The translations under genes were made by a program, and so were the position numbers. From contig BIFP01000016.1 of NCBI GenBank assembly GCA_005402585.1, forward strand, positions 62,001-126,000: a stretch of DNA of 64,000 nucleotides. Reading direction: 5' to 3'. Below the pieces are notes generated by a model. That model had not been told where the DNA came from and did not search any database. It saw only the letters and a list, made by a program, of their open reading frames with translations. Numbering within the stretch: the first letter of the stretch is position 1; each line of letters opens with the position of its first letter. The stretch comes from Micromonosporaceae bacterium KJ-029. Its GTDB lineage: Bacteria; Actinomycetota; Actinomycetes; Mycobacteriales; Micromonosporaceae. Shown here piece after piece: positions 1 through 8,746 of the stretch.

Positions 1-749
1 GCGTTGGCCCGCAGCGAGTACGCGCAGGCGATGGTGCGGTCCCGGGCCATCTGGTTGAAGTCGACGAAGACCCGCTCGCCGCGTTCCTCCTTCCACCAGG
101 CGGTGGTGACCAGGTCGGGGCGGCGACGGCCCAGCTCGCGGGCCAGCGCGATGGTGGCCCGGCGCACCTCCACGAACGACCAGCGCGGCTGGATCCGCAG
201 GTAGACGTGTACGCCCCGGCCGCCGGAGGTCTTCGGCCAGCCGGCCACCCCCAGCTCGTCGAGGATCGCGCGCAGCTCGGCGGCGGCCGTCGCCGCGTGC
301 GCGAAGTCGGTGCCGGGCTGCGGATCCAGGTCGATCCGCAGCTCGTCGGGACGGTCGGCGTCGGCGGATCGGACCGGCCAGGGGTGGAACACGATGGTGC
401 CCATCTGCGCGGCCCAGGCCACGTGGGCCAGGTCCGCCGGGCACAGCTCCGCGGCCTTCCGCCCGCTGGGAAAGCTGATCTCCGCGGTACGCACCCAGGG
501 CGGTACGCCCCGGGTCGGCACCCGCTTCTGGAAGAACATCTCCCCCTCGACACCGTCGGGGAAGCGCTGAAGGGTCGTCGGCCGGTCGCGCAGGGCGCGC
601 ATGATGCCGTCGCCGACGCCCAGGTAGTAGTGGAAGACGTCGGCCTTGGTGAAGCCGCGCTTCGGGAAGATCACCCGATCCGGGCTCGACAGCCGTACGG
701 TGTGCCCGGCCACCTCGATCTCCTCGGCCGCGGCCTTTGTGCCACCCAT
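1..749 (-). CDS. ligD: LigD-type DNA polymerase domain protein (partial, 3' end outside window)
   Basis: The 249 visible residues match the primase-polymerase (PolDom) module of the NHEJ protein LigD, which adds or fills in nucleotides at double-strand breaks with Ku. Visible motifs are the start MGGTKAAAEEI, the metal-binding motif LRIDLDPQPG, then SGGRGVHVYLR, and a third acidic motif in RVFVDFNQMARDR. No ligase or phosphoesterase domain precedes the polymerase, so this is either a stand-alone polymerase protein or a protein whose other domains lie beyond the left edge. The ATG at 749 lies 47 bp upstream of the divergent msrB start. Family call is confident; the full architecture cannot be seen. 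Confidence 0.88.
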   Translation of the reverse strand, partial: MGGTKAAAEEIEVAGHTVRLSSPDRVIFPKRGFTKADVFHYYLGVGDGIMRALRDRPTTLQRFPDGVEGEMFFQKRVPTRGVPPWVRTAEISFPSGRKAAELCPADLAHVAWAAQMGTIVFHPWPVRSADADRPDELRIDLDPQPGTDFAHAATAAAELRAILDELGVAGWPKTSGGRGVHVYLRIQPRWSFVEVRRATIALARELGRRRPDLVTTAWWKEERGERVFVDFNQMARDRTIACAYSLRAN

Positions 750-796
750 TGCGCGACCATATGCGATGGGTCCGACCTTCGACGTACCGTTGGCCC

Positions 797-1207
797 GTGA
801 GTCTTCCCGACAGCGAACTGCCCCGCACCGAGGACGAGTGGCGGGTCCGGCTCAGCCCCGACGAGTTCCGGGTGCTGCGCGAGCACGGCACCGAGCCTGC
901 CTGGACCGGCGAGTACGTCAACACCAAGACGCCCGGCATGTACCGCTGCCGGGCCTGCGGTGCGCAGTTGTACCCCAGCGACACCAAGTTCGATTCGCAC
1001 TGCGGCTGGCCGAGCTTCGACGACGCGATCCCGGGCGCGATCAAGGAGGTCCAGGACAACAGCTTCGGCATGACGCGTACCGAGATCCGCTGCGCCCGCT
1101 GCGACAGCCACCTCGGGCACGTCTTCCACGGGGAGGGCTTCACTCCGAAGAACACCCGGCACTGCGTGAACTCGCTCTCCATCCGCCTGGACCCCAGCGC
1201 CACCTGA
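797..1207 (+). CDS. msrB: Peptide-methionine (R)-S-oxide reductase MsrB
   Basis: This cytosolic enzyme reduces methionine-R-sulfoxide in proteins, using thioredoxin for recycling. The 136-residue protein carries the whole family signature: two zinc CXXC pairs (C51/C54 and C99/C102), DSHCGWPSF, and the catalytic cysteine C123 in RHCVNS. C69 is in the position of a possible recycling cysteine. I chose the GTG at 797 (MSLPDSELPR) rather than the in-frame start at 737, because 737 would add a leader absent from the family and overlap the divergent polymerase gene. Length is normal for a single-domain MsrB. Confidence 0.95.
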   Translation: MSLPDSELPRTEDEWRVRLSPDEFRVLREHGTEPAWTGEYVNTKTPGMYRCRACGAQLYPSDTKFDSHCGWPSFDDAIPGAIKEVQDNSFGMTRTEIRCARCDSHLGHVFHGEGFTPKNTRHCVNSLSIRLDPSAT

Positions 1208-1304
1208 CCGCGCCCCCACGGCCGTCGCCCGCTGAGCCACCACCTCGGGTCGGCGCGAGCTGAGCCGGGTCGCGGAGTCCAACGGCGCCCAAACCGGGTC
1301 GCGG

Positions 1305-2012
1305 TCAGCTGCGGGCGGCGGGTCGGCCGGCCATCAGCTCGACCTGCGCGGTACGCGACTGCTCGACCCGCCGGGCGAGGTCGCGTACCCGCTCGTCGCT
1401 GCCGGCTTCCAGATGCGCCCGGGCCAGGTCGGCGGCGGCCCGCTGGTGGGCGCTGAGCACCTCGATCAACACCGCGTCGAGGTCTGCGTCCGGGGCGTCG
1501 CGCAGCCGCGCCAACTGCTCCGGGCCGGTCCCGTGCCCGGCATGGTCGTCGACCCGGACGGTGCGCCCGGCCTGCGCCAACCAGGCACGCGCGGTGTCCA
1601 GTTCGTCGGCCTCGGTCACCTCGATGGCGGCGACCAGGGTCCGCAGTTCGGTGTCGGCCAGCCGGTCCCGGACCAGCCGGACGATCTCCAGCGTCTGCTC
1701 GGTGTGCCCGGCCATCATCGACAGGAACAGCAGGTCGATGCCGGTCATCTCGGTGCCGGCCGGCGTCGCGGCCGGGGCGACCGGCGCTGACGGCGTACCG
1801 ATGGCGGGCGTGCCCTCGGCGGGGCGCGCCGGCCCGCCGCCGCAGCCGGCGGCGAGCAGGACGGCGAGCAGCGCCAGCACCGCCCGCGGCGCCAGGCCGC
1901 CCGCGTTCCCGGCGGGTGTGCGCGCCGTCCCGGGGATCCAGGTCCGCCTCCGGCGCCAGGGCCCAGCGCCGACGTGTCGCCGCGAGCGCTGTGCCGAGGC
2001 CGGAAGGGGCAC
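1305..2012 (-). CDS. DUF305-family lipoprotein
   Basis: About 235 residues. A hydrophobic segment ends in the lipobox LLAAGC, so the mature protein is probably lipid-anchored outside the membrane. It has a Pro/Ala-rich spacer and then two DUF305-like helical repeats, FLSMMAGHTEQTLEIV and HQRAAADLARAHLEA, resembling the M-x-x-HH-x-x-A pattern of that family. The first motif keeps only one His of the usual pair. DUF305 proteins are often linked to metals, but nothing here identifies a ligand. The start is uncertain: the GTG at 2012 leaves a basic leader of over 30 residues and has no good ribosome-binding site. The gene lies downstream of, and overlaps, the LPMO gene on the same strand if this start is right. 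Confidence 0.72.
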   Translation of the reverse strand: MPLPASAQRSRRHVGAGPWRRRRTWIPGTARTPAGNAGGLAPRAVLALLAVLLAAGCGGGPARPAEGTPAIGTPSAPVAPAATPAGTEMTGIDLLFLSMMAGHTEQTLEIVRLVRDRLADTELRTLVAAIEVTEADELDTARAWLAQAGRTVRVDDHAGHGTGPEQLARLRDAPDADLDAVLIEVLSAHQRAAADLARAHLEAGSDERVRDLARRVEQSRTAQVELMAGRPAARS

Positions 2013-2095
2013 CGGCCCAGGGCGTACCGCCGGGCGGACGCGCGGGTCCGGCAGGAGGTGCGGCGCGGGCCGGGCCCGGCCGCACCTCCCGCTGG

Positions 2096-2842
2096 TCAGA
2101 CCAGACTCCACAACGCCGGTACGTTCGGCGGCTCCCACCCGGCGAGGGCGGTGTGTGCCTGCAGGCATCGGTACGTGCGCCCGCCGTAGGTGACCTGGTC
2201 ACCGACGGCATACGCGCGCCCGGCCGTCCAGGTGCCACCGGCCGGCGGGTTGGTGGTCGGGCTGACCGTCGGGGTGGGCGTCGGCGACGGTGGGTTGGTC
2301 GGGCTCGGGCTGGGCGTCGGGTTGCCGCCGCCAGCGCCGATCTGCAGGTCGACGCAGGAGTAGAAGGCGTTGGCGGTGTCGGAGATGTTCCAGACGGCCA
2401 GCAGCTTCTGCCGGCCGGAGTAGCCGGACAGGTTGACGGTGTGCGAGACGGTGGCACCCGGCTGGCGCCCGCCACCGGAGAACACCGCGACCCGGGTGTT
2501 GCCGATGAAGTACTCCCAGTCGCGGGTGGCGTGCATGGCGGTGTTGACCCAGGTGAAGGTCACCGTGGTGCCGACCGAGGTGGCGGGCCAGCCCCGGTTG
2601 TCGTCGTTGAGGACGGCGAAGTGCGCGATGTTGGCGTGACAGTTGCGCAGCCCCTTGGGGCCTTCGACGCTCTGCGGCTCCCACTGGATCTGCCCACAGT
2701 CAGGGACCCGCTTCTGGGCGCAGAGCGCCTGGCGGCTCGGCGGCGACGAGACGTAGCCGTGGGCCTGGGCCGGGGTGGCGACGGCCAGGGTGGCGACCAT
2801 GGCGCCCGTCGCGACGAGCGGAAGCGTGATTCTTCGGCGCAT
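2096..2842 (-). CDS. AA10 lytic polysaccharide monooxygenase with C-terminal CBM5/12 (chitin type)
   Basis: Secreted copper enzyme that oxidatively cleaves crystalline polysaccharide, most likely chitin. The 248-residue precursor has a signal peptide ending AQA, so mature residue 1 is His28 (HGYVSS), the first ligand of the copper histidine brace. A second His is in NTAMHATRDWEYF. After the AA10 domain (about 28-175) comes a Pro/Thr/Ser linker, then a roughly 45-residue CBM5/12-like module (WTAGRAYAVGDQVTYGG). AAGGAG lies 8 bp before the ATG. Upstream are a promoter-like pair and a candidate DasR-like site, which fits control by chitin breakdown products. Substrate is inferred from the CBM type. 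Confidence 0.93.
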   Translation of the reverse strand: MRRRITLPLVATGAMVATLAVATPAQAHGYVSSPPSRQALCAQKRVPDCGQIQWEPQSVEGPKGLRNCHANIAHFAVLNDDNRGWPATSVGTTVTFTWVNTAMHATRDWEYFIGNTRVAVFSGGGRQPGATVSHTVNLSGYSGRQKLLAVWNISDTANAFYSCVDLQIGAGGGNPTPSPSPTNPPSPTPTPTVSPTTNPPAGGTWTAGRAYAVGDQVTYGGRTYRCLQAHTALAGWEPPNVPALWSLV

Positions 2843-2885
2843 GGCGGTAGCTCCTTAGCGGCGTGTTGCCTGGTGAGGTGCCACC

Positions 2886-2914
2886 AACATAATTTAAACC
2901 TTGTTAACAGTAAA
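2886..2914 (-). promoter_or_regulatory. Candidate sigma70-type promoter of the chitin-type LPMO
   Basis: On the minus strand TTTACT (2914-2909) and TATGTT (2891-2886) are separated by 17 bp. This predicts a start near 2879 and a leader of about 37 nt before the ATG at 2842. The stretch is strikingly AT-rich against its surroundings. Confidence 0.45.
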
Positions 2915-2922
2915 GACCACTA
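2907..2922 (-). promoter_or_regulatory. Candidate DasR-like (GntR) operator
   Basis: The minus strand reads AGTGGTCTTTACTGT. The left eight bases equal one arm of the Streptomyces DasR consensus A(C/G)TGGTCTAGACCA(C/G)T; the right arm is poorly conserved. It overlaps the proposed -35 of a probable chitinolytic gene, a sensible place for repression relieved by N-acetylglucosamine metabolites. The binding protein is inferred. Confidence 0.35.
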
Positions 2923-3125
2923 TCAATAAAAGCTGGATGCGGTGCACGCGGCTGGCCCGCCTCCCAATCGGCCTGCTGGGTGGCGGGCCCGCCGACAGCC
3001 CTCAGCCGCCGCGCCGCACGATCGACTCGAACATCGCCAGGGTGGGCATTCGACCGTTCCGACCAGCGAAAGGCGTCACGTGCCGGATGATGGACGTTAC
3101 ATGTCCTGAATAGGGGGGTTTTGTC

Positions 3126-3386
3126 ATGGCAACTTGTGAGGTCTGCGGCAACGACTACTGGCTGGCGTTCGAGGTACACACGGTCAGCGGCGACGTGCAC
3201 ACCTTCGACTCCTTCGAGTGCGCCGTACACAAGCTGGCACCGATCTGCGAGCACTGCCAGATCAAGATCGTCGGACACGGGGTGGAGGTGTCCGGTCGCT
3301 TCTTCTGCTGCGCGCACTGCGCCCGCGCCGTGGAGGCCGAACAGGGCGCCGAGATCCGCGACGCCGTGGGCGCCCGCCCCGCCTGA
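3126..3386 (+). CDS. Small cysteine-rich, probably zinc-binding protein
   Basis: An 86-residue protein with eight cysteines: C4/C7 (CEVC), C32, C41/C44 (CEHC) and C61/C62/C65 (CCAHC), plus histidines H35, H43, H51 and H64. This pattern fits two treble-clef or zinc-ribbon sites. Similar short proteins are common in actinobacteria and are sometimes labelled prokaryotic metallothionein-like, but I cannot assign a function. A G-rich run just before the ATG is the likely ribosome-binding site. It is transcribed away from the LPMO gene, sharing a 283-bp divergent region with it. Confidence 0.75.
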   Translation: MATCEVCGNDYWLAFEVHTVSGDVHTFDSFECAVHKLAPICEHCQIKIVGHGVEVSGRFFCCAHCARAVEAEQGAEIRDAVGARPA

Positions 3387-3559
3387 CCCGCCCCGCTCCC
3401 GACAGGTACACCCCGAAGCCGGCCCGCGTCGCCACCGGCGTGAGCGCCACGCTCACACTGGCCGACCCAGGCCGGACCCGACCCACCGTCCCACGCCGGG
3501 CCGCCGGCCGACGCGGGGTCTCACCGCGGCCCCCGCATGGCGAGCACTAGCCTGGCGGG

Positions 3560-4000
3560 ATGCCGAGCACGGAACTACGGGTCGCCGGCTTCGCCGACCT
3601 GGACGCGCGCACCTTCCACGACCTGCTGCGGCTGCGCGTCGACGTGTTCGTGGTCGAGCAGGAGTGCGCGTACCCGGAACTCGACGGACGCGACGTCGAA
3701 CCCGGCACCCGGCACCTGTGGCTGGCCCACGACGGCGAGCCGGTGGCGTACCTGCGGATCCTGGCCGACCCCGGCGGGGTGGCCAGGATCGGGCGGGTGG
3801 TGGTCGCGCCGGCGGCCCGCGGCGGCGGGTACGCCGGGCGGTTGATGGTCGCGGCGTTGGCCGAGGTCGGCGGCCAGCCCTGCGTGCTGGACGCCCAGTC
3901 GCACCTGGTCGACTTCTACGCCCGGCACGGCTTCACGCCCAGCGGCCCGGAGTACGTCGAGGACGGCATCCCGCACATCCCGATGCGGCGTCACCGCTGA
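3560..4000 (+). CDS. GNAT N-acetyltransferase, ElaA family
   Basis: A 146-residue cytosolic acetyltransferase. N-terminal features typical of ElaA are present (FHDLLRLRVDVFVVEQ, then CAYPELDGRD). The acetyl-CoA loop is in RVVVAPAARGGGYAGRLM, and the C-terminal strand reads LVDFYARHGF. The acetylated substrate of this family is unknown. It is a single gene, followed four bases after its stop by a perfect 7-bp hairpin. Confidence 0.9.
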   Translation: MPSTELRVAGFADLDARTFHDLLRLRVDVFVVEQECAYPELDGRDVEPGTRHLWLAHDGEPVAYLRILADPGGVARIGRVVVAPAARGGGYAGRLMVAALAEVGGQPCVLDAQSHLVDFYARHGFTPSGPEYVEDGIPHIPMRRHR

Positions 4001-4003
4001 AGA

Positions 4004-4023
4004 CCATCCGCATTGACGGATGG
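4004..4023 (+). terminator. Hairpin after the ElaA-type gene
   Basis: CCATCCG / CGGATGG form a perfect 7-bp stem with a 6-nt loop, starting 4 nt after the stop codon. TGTTTTG follows shortly after, giving a weak U-rich tail. Confidence 0.5.
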
Positions 4024-4145
4024 CGATGTTTTGTGCCATTCTTCCCATCGGAGCCAGCATGCACGGCCACGCAACCGGCGCGGGAGGGGCAACTCCTGAG
4101 CGGTCCGGGTGATGTCGCGATCCGACGACTCCCCCTGGGGGCTCC

Positions 4146-5258
4146 ATGTCCAACCTGATCAGATCATCGCGTGTGCTGTGGCTGCTGGCAGTCGCGGCCG
4201 TGGCCACGCTGCTACTCACCACGGCACTGACCAACCCCGCCTCCGCACACGGGTCGGTGGTCAGCCCCGCGTCCCGCAACTACGGCTGCTGGGAGCGATG
4301 GGGTGGTGACTTCCAGAACCCGCGGATGGCCACCGAGGACCCGATGTGTTGGCAGGCGTGGCAGGCCAACCCGAACGCCATGTGGAACTGGAACGGCCTG
4401 TTCCGCGAGGGTGTGGCCGGCAACCACCAGGGCGCCATCCCGAACGGCCAGCTCTGCTCGGGCGGCCGTACCGAGGGCGGGCGCTACAACGCCCTCGACA
4501 CGGTCGGTGCCTGGCGGACCACGTCCATCTCCAACAGCTTCCGGGTCAAGTTCTTCGACCAGGCCAGCCACGGCGCCGACTACATCCGGGTGTACGTGAC
4601 CCGGCAGGGCTTCGACCCGCTGACCCAACAGCTCGGCTGGTCCAACCTGGAACTGGTCGGCCAGATCGGCAACACCCCGGCGTCGCAGTGGCAGCGGGAG
4701 AGCGGCGGGGTCTCCATCGAGATTCCGGCGAACGCTCCGGGGCGTACCGGCCGGCACATCGTTTACACCATCTGGCAGGCCAGCCACACGGACCAGTCGT
4801 ACTACATCTGCAGCGACGTGCAGTTCGGCGGGTCCACGCCGCCGCCCACAACGCCGCCGCCGACCACTCCCCCGCCGACCACTCCCCCGCCGACCACCCC
4901 GCCGCCGACCACGCCGCCGCCCACCACTCCTCCGCCGACCACGCCTCCGCCGGCGGGTGCCTGCGCGGCGACGTACCAGGTCACCAATTCCTGGTCCGGT
5001 GGCTTCCAGGCTGAGGTACGGGTGACCGCGGGCAACGCACCCATCCGGGGCTGGCGGGTGACCTGGACGTACGCCAACGGCCAGCAGATCAGCCAGGCGT
5101 GGAACGCCACCGTCAGTTCCAGCGGTTCGGCGGTGACCGCCACCAACGTCAGCTACAACGGCGGCCTCGGCGCCGGCGCCAGCACCACATTCGGCTTCCT
5201 GGCCTCGGCCACCGGCACGAACAGCACGCCGACGTTGACCTGTACGGCGACCACCTGA
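4146..5258 (+). CDS. AA10 lytic polysaccharide monooxygenase with CBM2 (cellulose type)
   Basis: A secreted copper-dependent polysaccharide monooxygenase of 370 residues. The signal peptide ends PASA and exposes His35 (HGSVVSPASRNYGC) for the histidine brace; another conserved His is in DQASHGADYIRV. The AA10 domain covers about 35-228. A linker of repeated PPPTT units (about 229-268) is followed by a CBM2 module (about 270-370; CAATYQVTNSWSGGFQAEV, GWRVTWTYANGQQ). CBM2 and the AA10 sequence type point to cellulose. Together with the chitin-type enzyme 2 kb away, the two would cover different crystalline polymers. No clear operator was found in the 145 bp upstream. Confidence 0.94.
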   Translation: MSNLIRSSRVLWLLAVAAVATLLLTTALTNPASAHGSVVSPASRNYGCWERWGGDFQNPRMATEDPMCWQAWQANPNAMWNWNGLFREGVAGNHQGAIPNGQLCSGGRTEGGRYNALDTVGAWRTTSISNSFRVKFFDQASHGADYIRVYVTRQGFDPLTQQLGWSNLELVGQIGNTPASQWQRESGGVSIEIPANAPGRTGRHIVYTIWQASHTDQSYYICSDVQFGGSTPPPTTPPPTTPPPTTPPPTTPPPTTPPPTTPPPTTPPPAGACAATYQVTNSWSGGFQAEVRVTAGNAPIRGWRVTWTYANGQQISQAWNATVSSSGSAVTATNVSYNGGLGAGASTTFGFLASATGTNSTPTLTCTATT

Positions 5259-5261
5259 TCC

Positions 5262-5306
5262 CCGGTCGGGGCCGCGGCCTTCTCCCTCGGCCGCGGCCCC
5301 GACCGG
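5262..5306. terminator. 18-bp GC-rich hairpin, probably bidirectional
   Basis: A perfect 18-bp inverted repeat (arms 5262-5279 and 5289-5306) with a 9-nt loop begins 4 nt after the CBM2-LPMO stop, between convergent genes. There is no T tract, as is usual for actinobacterial terminators. Confidence 0.7.
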
Positions 5307-5356
5307 CTCAACCGCCGCGCTACGCCCGTCCGGGTCGTCGCAACGCCGGGCAGGGG

Positions 5357-5410
5357 TGTTAACAGGGGGCCCCGGTACTACGCCAGGCGTTAATAGGGGG
5401 CCCCTCCTTT
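5357..5410 (-). repeat. GGGGCCCC/GTTAAC paired repeat, copy A
   Basis: Two degenerate units, TGTTAACAGGGGGCCCC and CGTTAATAGGGGGCCCC, whose TTAA cores lie exactly 31 bp apart. It is the reverse orientation of the copies at 32814 and 41621. It sits between convergent genes and ends at the hemQ stop region. Confidence 0.8.
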
Positions 5411-6114
5411 CAGGCCAGGGCGGAGACGATGTCGGCGATGGCGCGGCGGCGGCCGGTGTAGAAGGGGACCTCCTCGCGGACATGCAGCCGGGCCCGCGAG
5501 CCGCGCAGGTCACGCATCAGGTCGACGATCCGGTGCAGCTCGTCGGCCTCGAAGGCGAGCATCCACTCGTAGTCGCCGAGCGCGAACGAGGCGACCGTGT
5601 TGGCGCGTACGTCCGGGTAGCCCCGGGCCATCTGGCCGTGCTCGGCGAGCAGTTCCCGCCGCTCGGCGTCGGGCAGCAGGTACCAGTCGTACGAGCGGAC
5701 GAACGGGTAGACGCACAGGTACGCGCGGGCCTCCTCGCCGGCGAGGAACGCCGGGATGTGGCTCTTGTTGAACTCGGCCGGCCGGTGCAGCGCCATCTGC
5801 GACCAGACCGGGGTCATCGCGCGGCCCAGGGTGGTCCGCCGGAACCGCAGGTACGCGTCCTGCAGGTCGTCGCTGGACGAGGAGTGCCACCAGATCATCA
5901 GGTCCGCGTCGGCGCGCAGCCCGGCCACGTCGTACGTGCCGCGGACCACCACGTCCTTGCCGGCCAGCTCCTCGAACAGCGACTCGACCTCGCCGGTGAC
6001 GTTGTCACGCAGCGACGGCAGCGGCGTGCTGGCCCGGAACACCGACCACATGGTGTAGCGGATGGTGGCGTTGAGCTCCCGCAGCCGGGCCGCGTTGCTC
6101 TGCTCCTCGGTCAT
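5410..6114 (-). CDS. hemQ: Coproheme decarboxylase HemQ (ChdC)
   Basis: Last step of the coproporphyrin-dependent haem pathway: oxidative decarboxylation of coproheme to haem b with hydrogen peroxide. The 234-residue protein belongs to the chlorite-dismutase-like family. It shows the haem-ligand region AEFNKSHIP, the [12 protein letters not shown] segment with family tyrosines, and [13 protein letters not shown]. Its ATG overlaps the stop of the upstream protoporphyrinogen/coproporphyrinogen oxidase gene by four bases (ATGA), so the two are probably translationally coupled. Presence of hemQ marks the Gram-positive type of haem synthesis. Confidence 0.95.
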   Translation of the reverse strand: MTEEQSNAARLRELNATIRYTMWSVFRASTPLPSLRDNVTGEVESLFEELAGKDVVVRGTYDVAGLRADADLMIWWHSSSSDDLQDAYLRFRRTTLGRAMTPVWSQMALHRPAEFNKSHIPAFLAGEEARAYLCVYPFVRSYDWYLLPDAERRELLAEHGQMARGYPDVRANTVASFALGDYEWMLAFEADELHRIVDLMRDLRGSRARLHVREEVPFYTGRRRAIADIVSALA

Positions 6115-7520
6115 CTCCCCGATCCTTCCAGTGCTGTGATGATCTCCTCGGCCGCCGTCTCACCGGAGCGGACGCAGACCGGGATGCCGACCCCGTCGTA
6201 GCCGGCACCGGCCACGGTCAGCGTCGGATGGGCCGCCCGCAGTACCACCCGTGCGGCGGCCACCCGGTCCAGGTGGCCCGGGGTGTACTGGGGCAGCGCG
6301 CCGCCCCACCGCTGCACGTGCCCGGCGACCGGGGCGGGCAGCGGCACGTCGAGCACTGCGGACAGTTCCCGGTGCACGACGGCCGCCAGGTCCTCGTCGG
6401 GGCGCTGGAGCTGGCTCTCCTCGCCGTACCGGCCGACCGAGGCGCGGACGAGGGCCAGCCCGTCCGGCCGGCGCAGGTGCCCCCACTTGGTGGTGAAGAA
6501 GGTGGACGCCTTGATCAGTAGCCCCTCGGTGCCGGGCACCAGGAAACCGGAGAGTTCCGGCAACGGCGGCTCGGGCAGGGCCAGGGTGATCAGCGCGACG
6601 CTGGCGTAGTCCAGCCCGCCGATGCCCACCGCCGCCTCGGGGGCGATGCCGGCCAGCAGCCGGGCCGCCGGCCGGGCCGGCACGGCCAGCACCACGGCGT
6701 CGACCTCGACGTGCTCGGGGTCGCGGGTCGGGCCGACGGTGAGCTGCCAGCCGGCGCCGGTCGAGGCGAGTTCGCGTACCGCCGCCTGGGTGCGGATCGT
6801 CGCGCCGCTGGCCGCCACGGCCGCGTCGACCAGGGTGCTCAGCCCGCCGTCGAGGGTGCCGAAGACCGGCTCGCCGGGGGCGCGTGGCGTGGCCGCCTGC
6901 GCCGCGCGTACCGCGCCGAGCAACGTGTGCTCCACCCGGGCGGCCCGGGCCAGGGCCGGCATGGTGGCGGCCAGGGACAGTTCGTCGGCGCGGCCGGCGT
7001 ACACCCCGCCGAGCATCGGGTCGACCAGCCGGTCGACCACCTCGTCGCCGAACCGGGCCCGGACCAACGCGCCGACCGGCACGTCCTGGTCGGGGCCGAG
7101 CAGCGGCCGGCCGCCGTCCCGGTCGGCCGCCGGGGTCGGCCGGGCCACCGTCGCCACCTTGTCCAGATCCCCGGGTACGCCGACCAGCGTGCCGCCCGGG
7201 ACCGGGCGCAGCCCGCCGTCGACCGCGAGGGCCGCCTGCCCGACGGTGGGATGCACGATCCGCCCGCCCAGCCCGAGCCGGCGGACCAGGGCCACGGCCG
7301 CGGATTCCCCGCCGGCCGGGTCCCGCATCAGGAACGACTCCGCGCCGAACTCCACCGGCCCGCCGGCCAGCTCACCGGTGCGCAGCTTGCCGCCGAGCGC
7401 GCCGGACTGCTCGTACACGGTGATCTCGGTGCCGGCGGGGGCGCGGTCGCGCAGCCGGAGCGCGGCGGCCAGCCCGGCGATGCCGCCGCCGACCACCGCC
7501 ACCCGCCACCGCGTCGCCAT
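6111..7520 (-). CDS. hemY: Coproporphyrinogen III oxidase (HemY/HemG-type flavoprotein)
   Basis: An FAD enzyme that oxidises coproporphyrinogen III to coproporphyrin III before iron insertion. The 469-residue protein opens with the dinucleotide fold [17 protein letters not shown], then [11 protein letters not shown], and ends with [16 protein letters not shown], as expected for this amine-oxidase-related family. The ATG at 7520 is placed directly before the FAD fold; an upstream in-frame extension overlaps hemE and was not used. Neighbours hemE (5 bp upstream) and hemQ (4-bp overlap) make one operon. Older names are protoporphyrinogen oxidase, hemG or CgoX; with hemQ present the coproporphyrin substrate is more likely. 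Confidence 0.93.
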   Translation of the reverse strand: MATRWRVAVVGGGIAGLAAALRLRDRAPAGTEITVYEQSGALGGKLRTGELAGGPVEFGAESFLMRDPAGGESAAVALVRRLGLGGRIVHPTVGQAALAVDGGLRPVPGGTLVGVPGDLDKVATVARPTPAADRDGGRPLLGPDQDVPVGALVRARFGDEVVDRLVDPMLGGVYAGRADELSLAATMPALARAARVEHTLLGAVRAAQAATPRAPGEPVFGTLDGGLSTLVDAAVAASGATIRTQAAVRELASTGAGWQLTVGPTRDPEHVEVDAVVLAVPARPAARLLAGIAPEAAVGIGGLDYASVALITLALPEPPLPELSGFLVPGTEGLLIKASTFFTTKWGHLRRPDGLALVRASVGRYGEESQLQRPDEDLAAVVHRELSAVLDVPLPAPVAGHVQRWGGALPQYTPGHLDRVAAARVVLRAAHPTLTVAGAGYDGVGIPVCVRSGETAAEEIITALEGSGR

Positions 7521-7525
7521 GACGG

Positions 7526-8620
7526 TCAGCCCCGGGCGGAGAGTTCGTGTACCAGCGCGACCACCCGGGTCAGCACCTCCGGGTCGGTTTCCGGCAGCAC
7601 GCCGTGGCCGAGGTTGAACACGTGCCCGGGGGCGGCCCGACCCTGGTCGAGGATCCGGCGCACCTCGGCCTCGACCACCGGCCAGGGGGCCAGCAGTACG
7701 CACGGGTCGAGGTTGCCCTGCACGGCCTTGTCCGGCCCGATCCGTCGGGTCGCCACGTCCAGCGGGGTACGCCAGTCGACACCGACCACGTCGGCACCGG
7801 CCTCACCCATCGCGCCGAGCAGCTCGGCGGTGCCCACCCCGAAGTGGATCCGCGGCACGCCCGCGTCGGCGAGCCCGGAGAGCACGGCCGTCGAGTGGGG
7901 CAGCACGAACCGGCGGTAGTCGGCCTCGGACAGCGCGCCGGCCCACGAGTCGAACAGCTGCACCGCGGAGACCCCGGCCTCGATCTGCACCCGCAGGAAC
8001 GCCAGGGTCACCTCGGCCAGCCGGCCGGCCAGGGCGTGCCACAGTTCGGGCTCGCCGTACATCAGCGCCTTGGTCTTCGCGTGGGTCCGCGACGGGCCGC
8101 CCTCGACCAGGTAGCTGGCCAGCGTGAAGGGGGCTCCGGCGAAGCCGATCAGCGGGGTGTCGCCCAGCTCCTTGACCAGCATCCGGACCGCCTCGTCGAC
8201 GTACGGGACGTCGTCGCGGCCGATCGGCCGGATCCGCTCGACGTCGGCGGCGGTACGCACCGGCTCGGCCACCACCGGCCCGGTTCCGGGCACGATGTCC
8301 AGGTCCACACCGGCGGCCGCGACCGGCACCACGATGTCGCTGAACAGGATCGCCGCGTCGACGTTGTGCCGGCGCACCGGCTGGAGGGTGATCTCGGTTA
8401 CCAGGTCGGGCCGCCGGCAGGACTCCAGCATCGCCACGTTGGCCCGGATCTCGCGGTACTCCGGAAGTGAGCGTCCGGCCTGCCGCATGAACCAGACCGG
8501 GGTGTGCGGCACGGACCGGCGGCGACACGCCCGCACGAAGGGCGAGTCGGCGGGTCCGCCAGGGCGGGATGCGTCGTCTCGGGCGGCGGCGCCCGTGGTG
8601 TCGGTGGCCATCGCGGCCAT
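7526..8620 (-). CDS. hemE: Uroporphyrinogen decarboxylase
   Basis: Decarboxylates the four acetate side chains of uroporphyrinogen III to give coproporphyrinogen III. The 364-residue protein has the family signature [18 protein letters not shown], the conserved ILFSDIVVP, and [17 protein letters not shown]. It is the first gene of hemE-hemY-hemQ. The start could be the second methionine (8611) rather than 8620; the N-terminal tail is variable in the family. It is transcribed divergently from the DUF3000 gene across 126 bp. Confidence 0.96.
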   Translation of the reverse strand: MAAMATDTTGAAARDDASRPGGPADSPFVRACRRRSVPHTPVWFMRQAGRSLPEYREIRANVAMLESCRRPDLVTEITLQPVRRHNVDAAILFSDIVVPVAAAGVDLDIVPGTGPVVAEPVRTAADVERIRPIGRDDVPYVDEAVRMLVKELGDTPLIGFAGAPFTLASYLVEGGPSRTHAKTKALMYGEPELWHALAGRLAEVTLAFLRVQIEAGVSAVQLFDSWAGALSEADYRRFVLPHSTAVLSGLADAGVPRIHFGVGTAELLGAMGEAGADVVGVDWRTPLDVATRRIGPDKAVQGNLDPCVLLAPWPVVEAEVRRILDQGRAAPGHVFNLGHGVLPETDPEVLTRVVALVHELSARG

Positions 8621-8746
8621 CGTGCCACGCCCCTCAACCCGCCCCGTCGCCCACCGTCACCTTTGTGATGTGGACACGATCATCAGCGCGGCGGTTGTCG
8701 GCGCGCCCTGCCGGTGGGCGGCGGCACGGCGGCATAGGCTGCCGGC

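Noticed and set aside
8..800. Plus-strand frames at 4-204 and 207-800
   Set aside because: Antisense to the LigD-type polymerase domain, with Arg/Gly-rich nonsense composition.
4845..4945. Repeated CCGCCGACCACTCC units, possible CRISPR-like or regulatory repeat
   Set aside because: They encode the Pro/Thr linker of the CBM2 LPMO; there are no unique spacers.
5356..6201. Long plus-strand frame opposite hemQ
   Set aside because: It is antisense to a clearly identified gene and starts inside a repeat; the frame is open only because of GC-biased codon positions.
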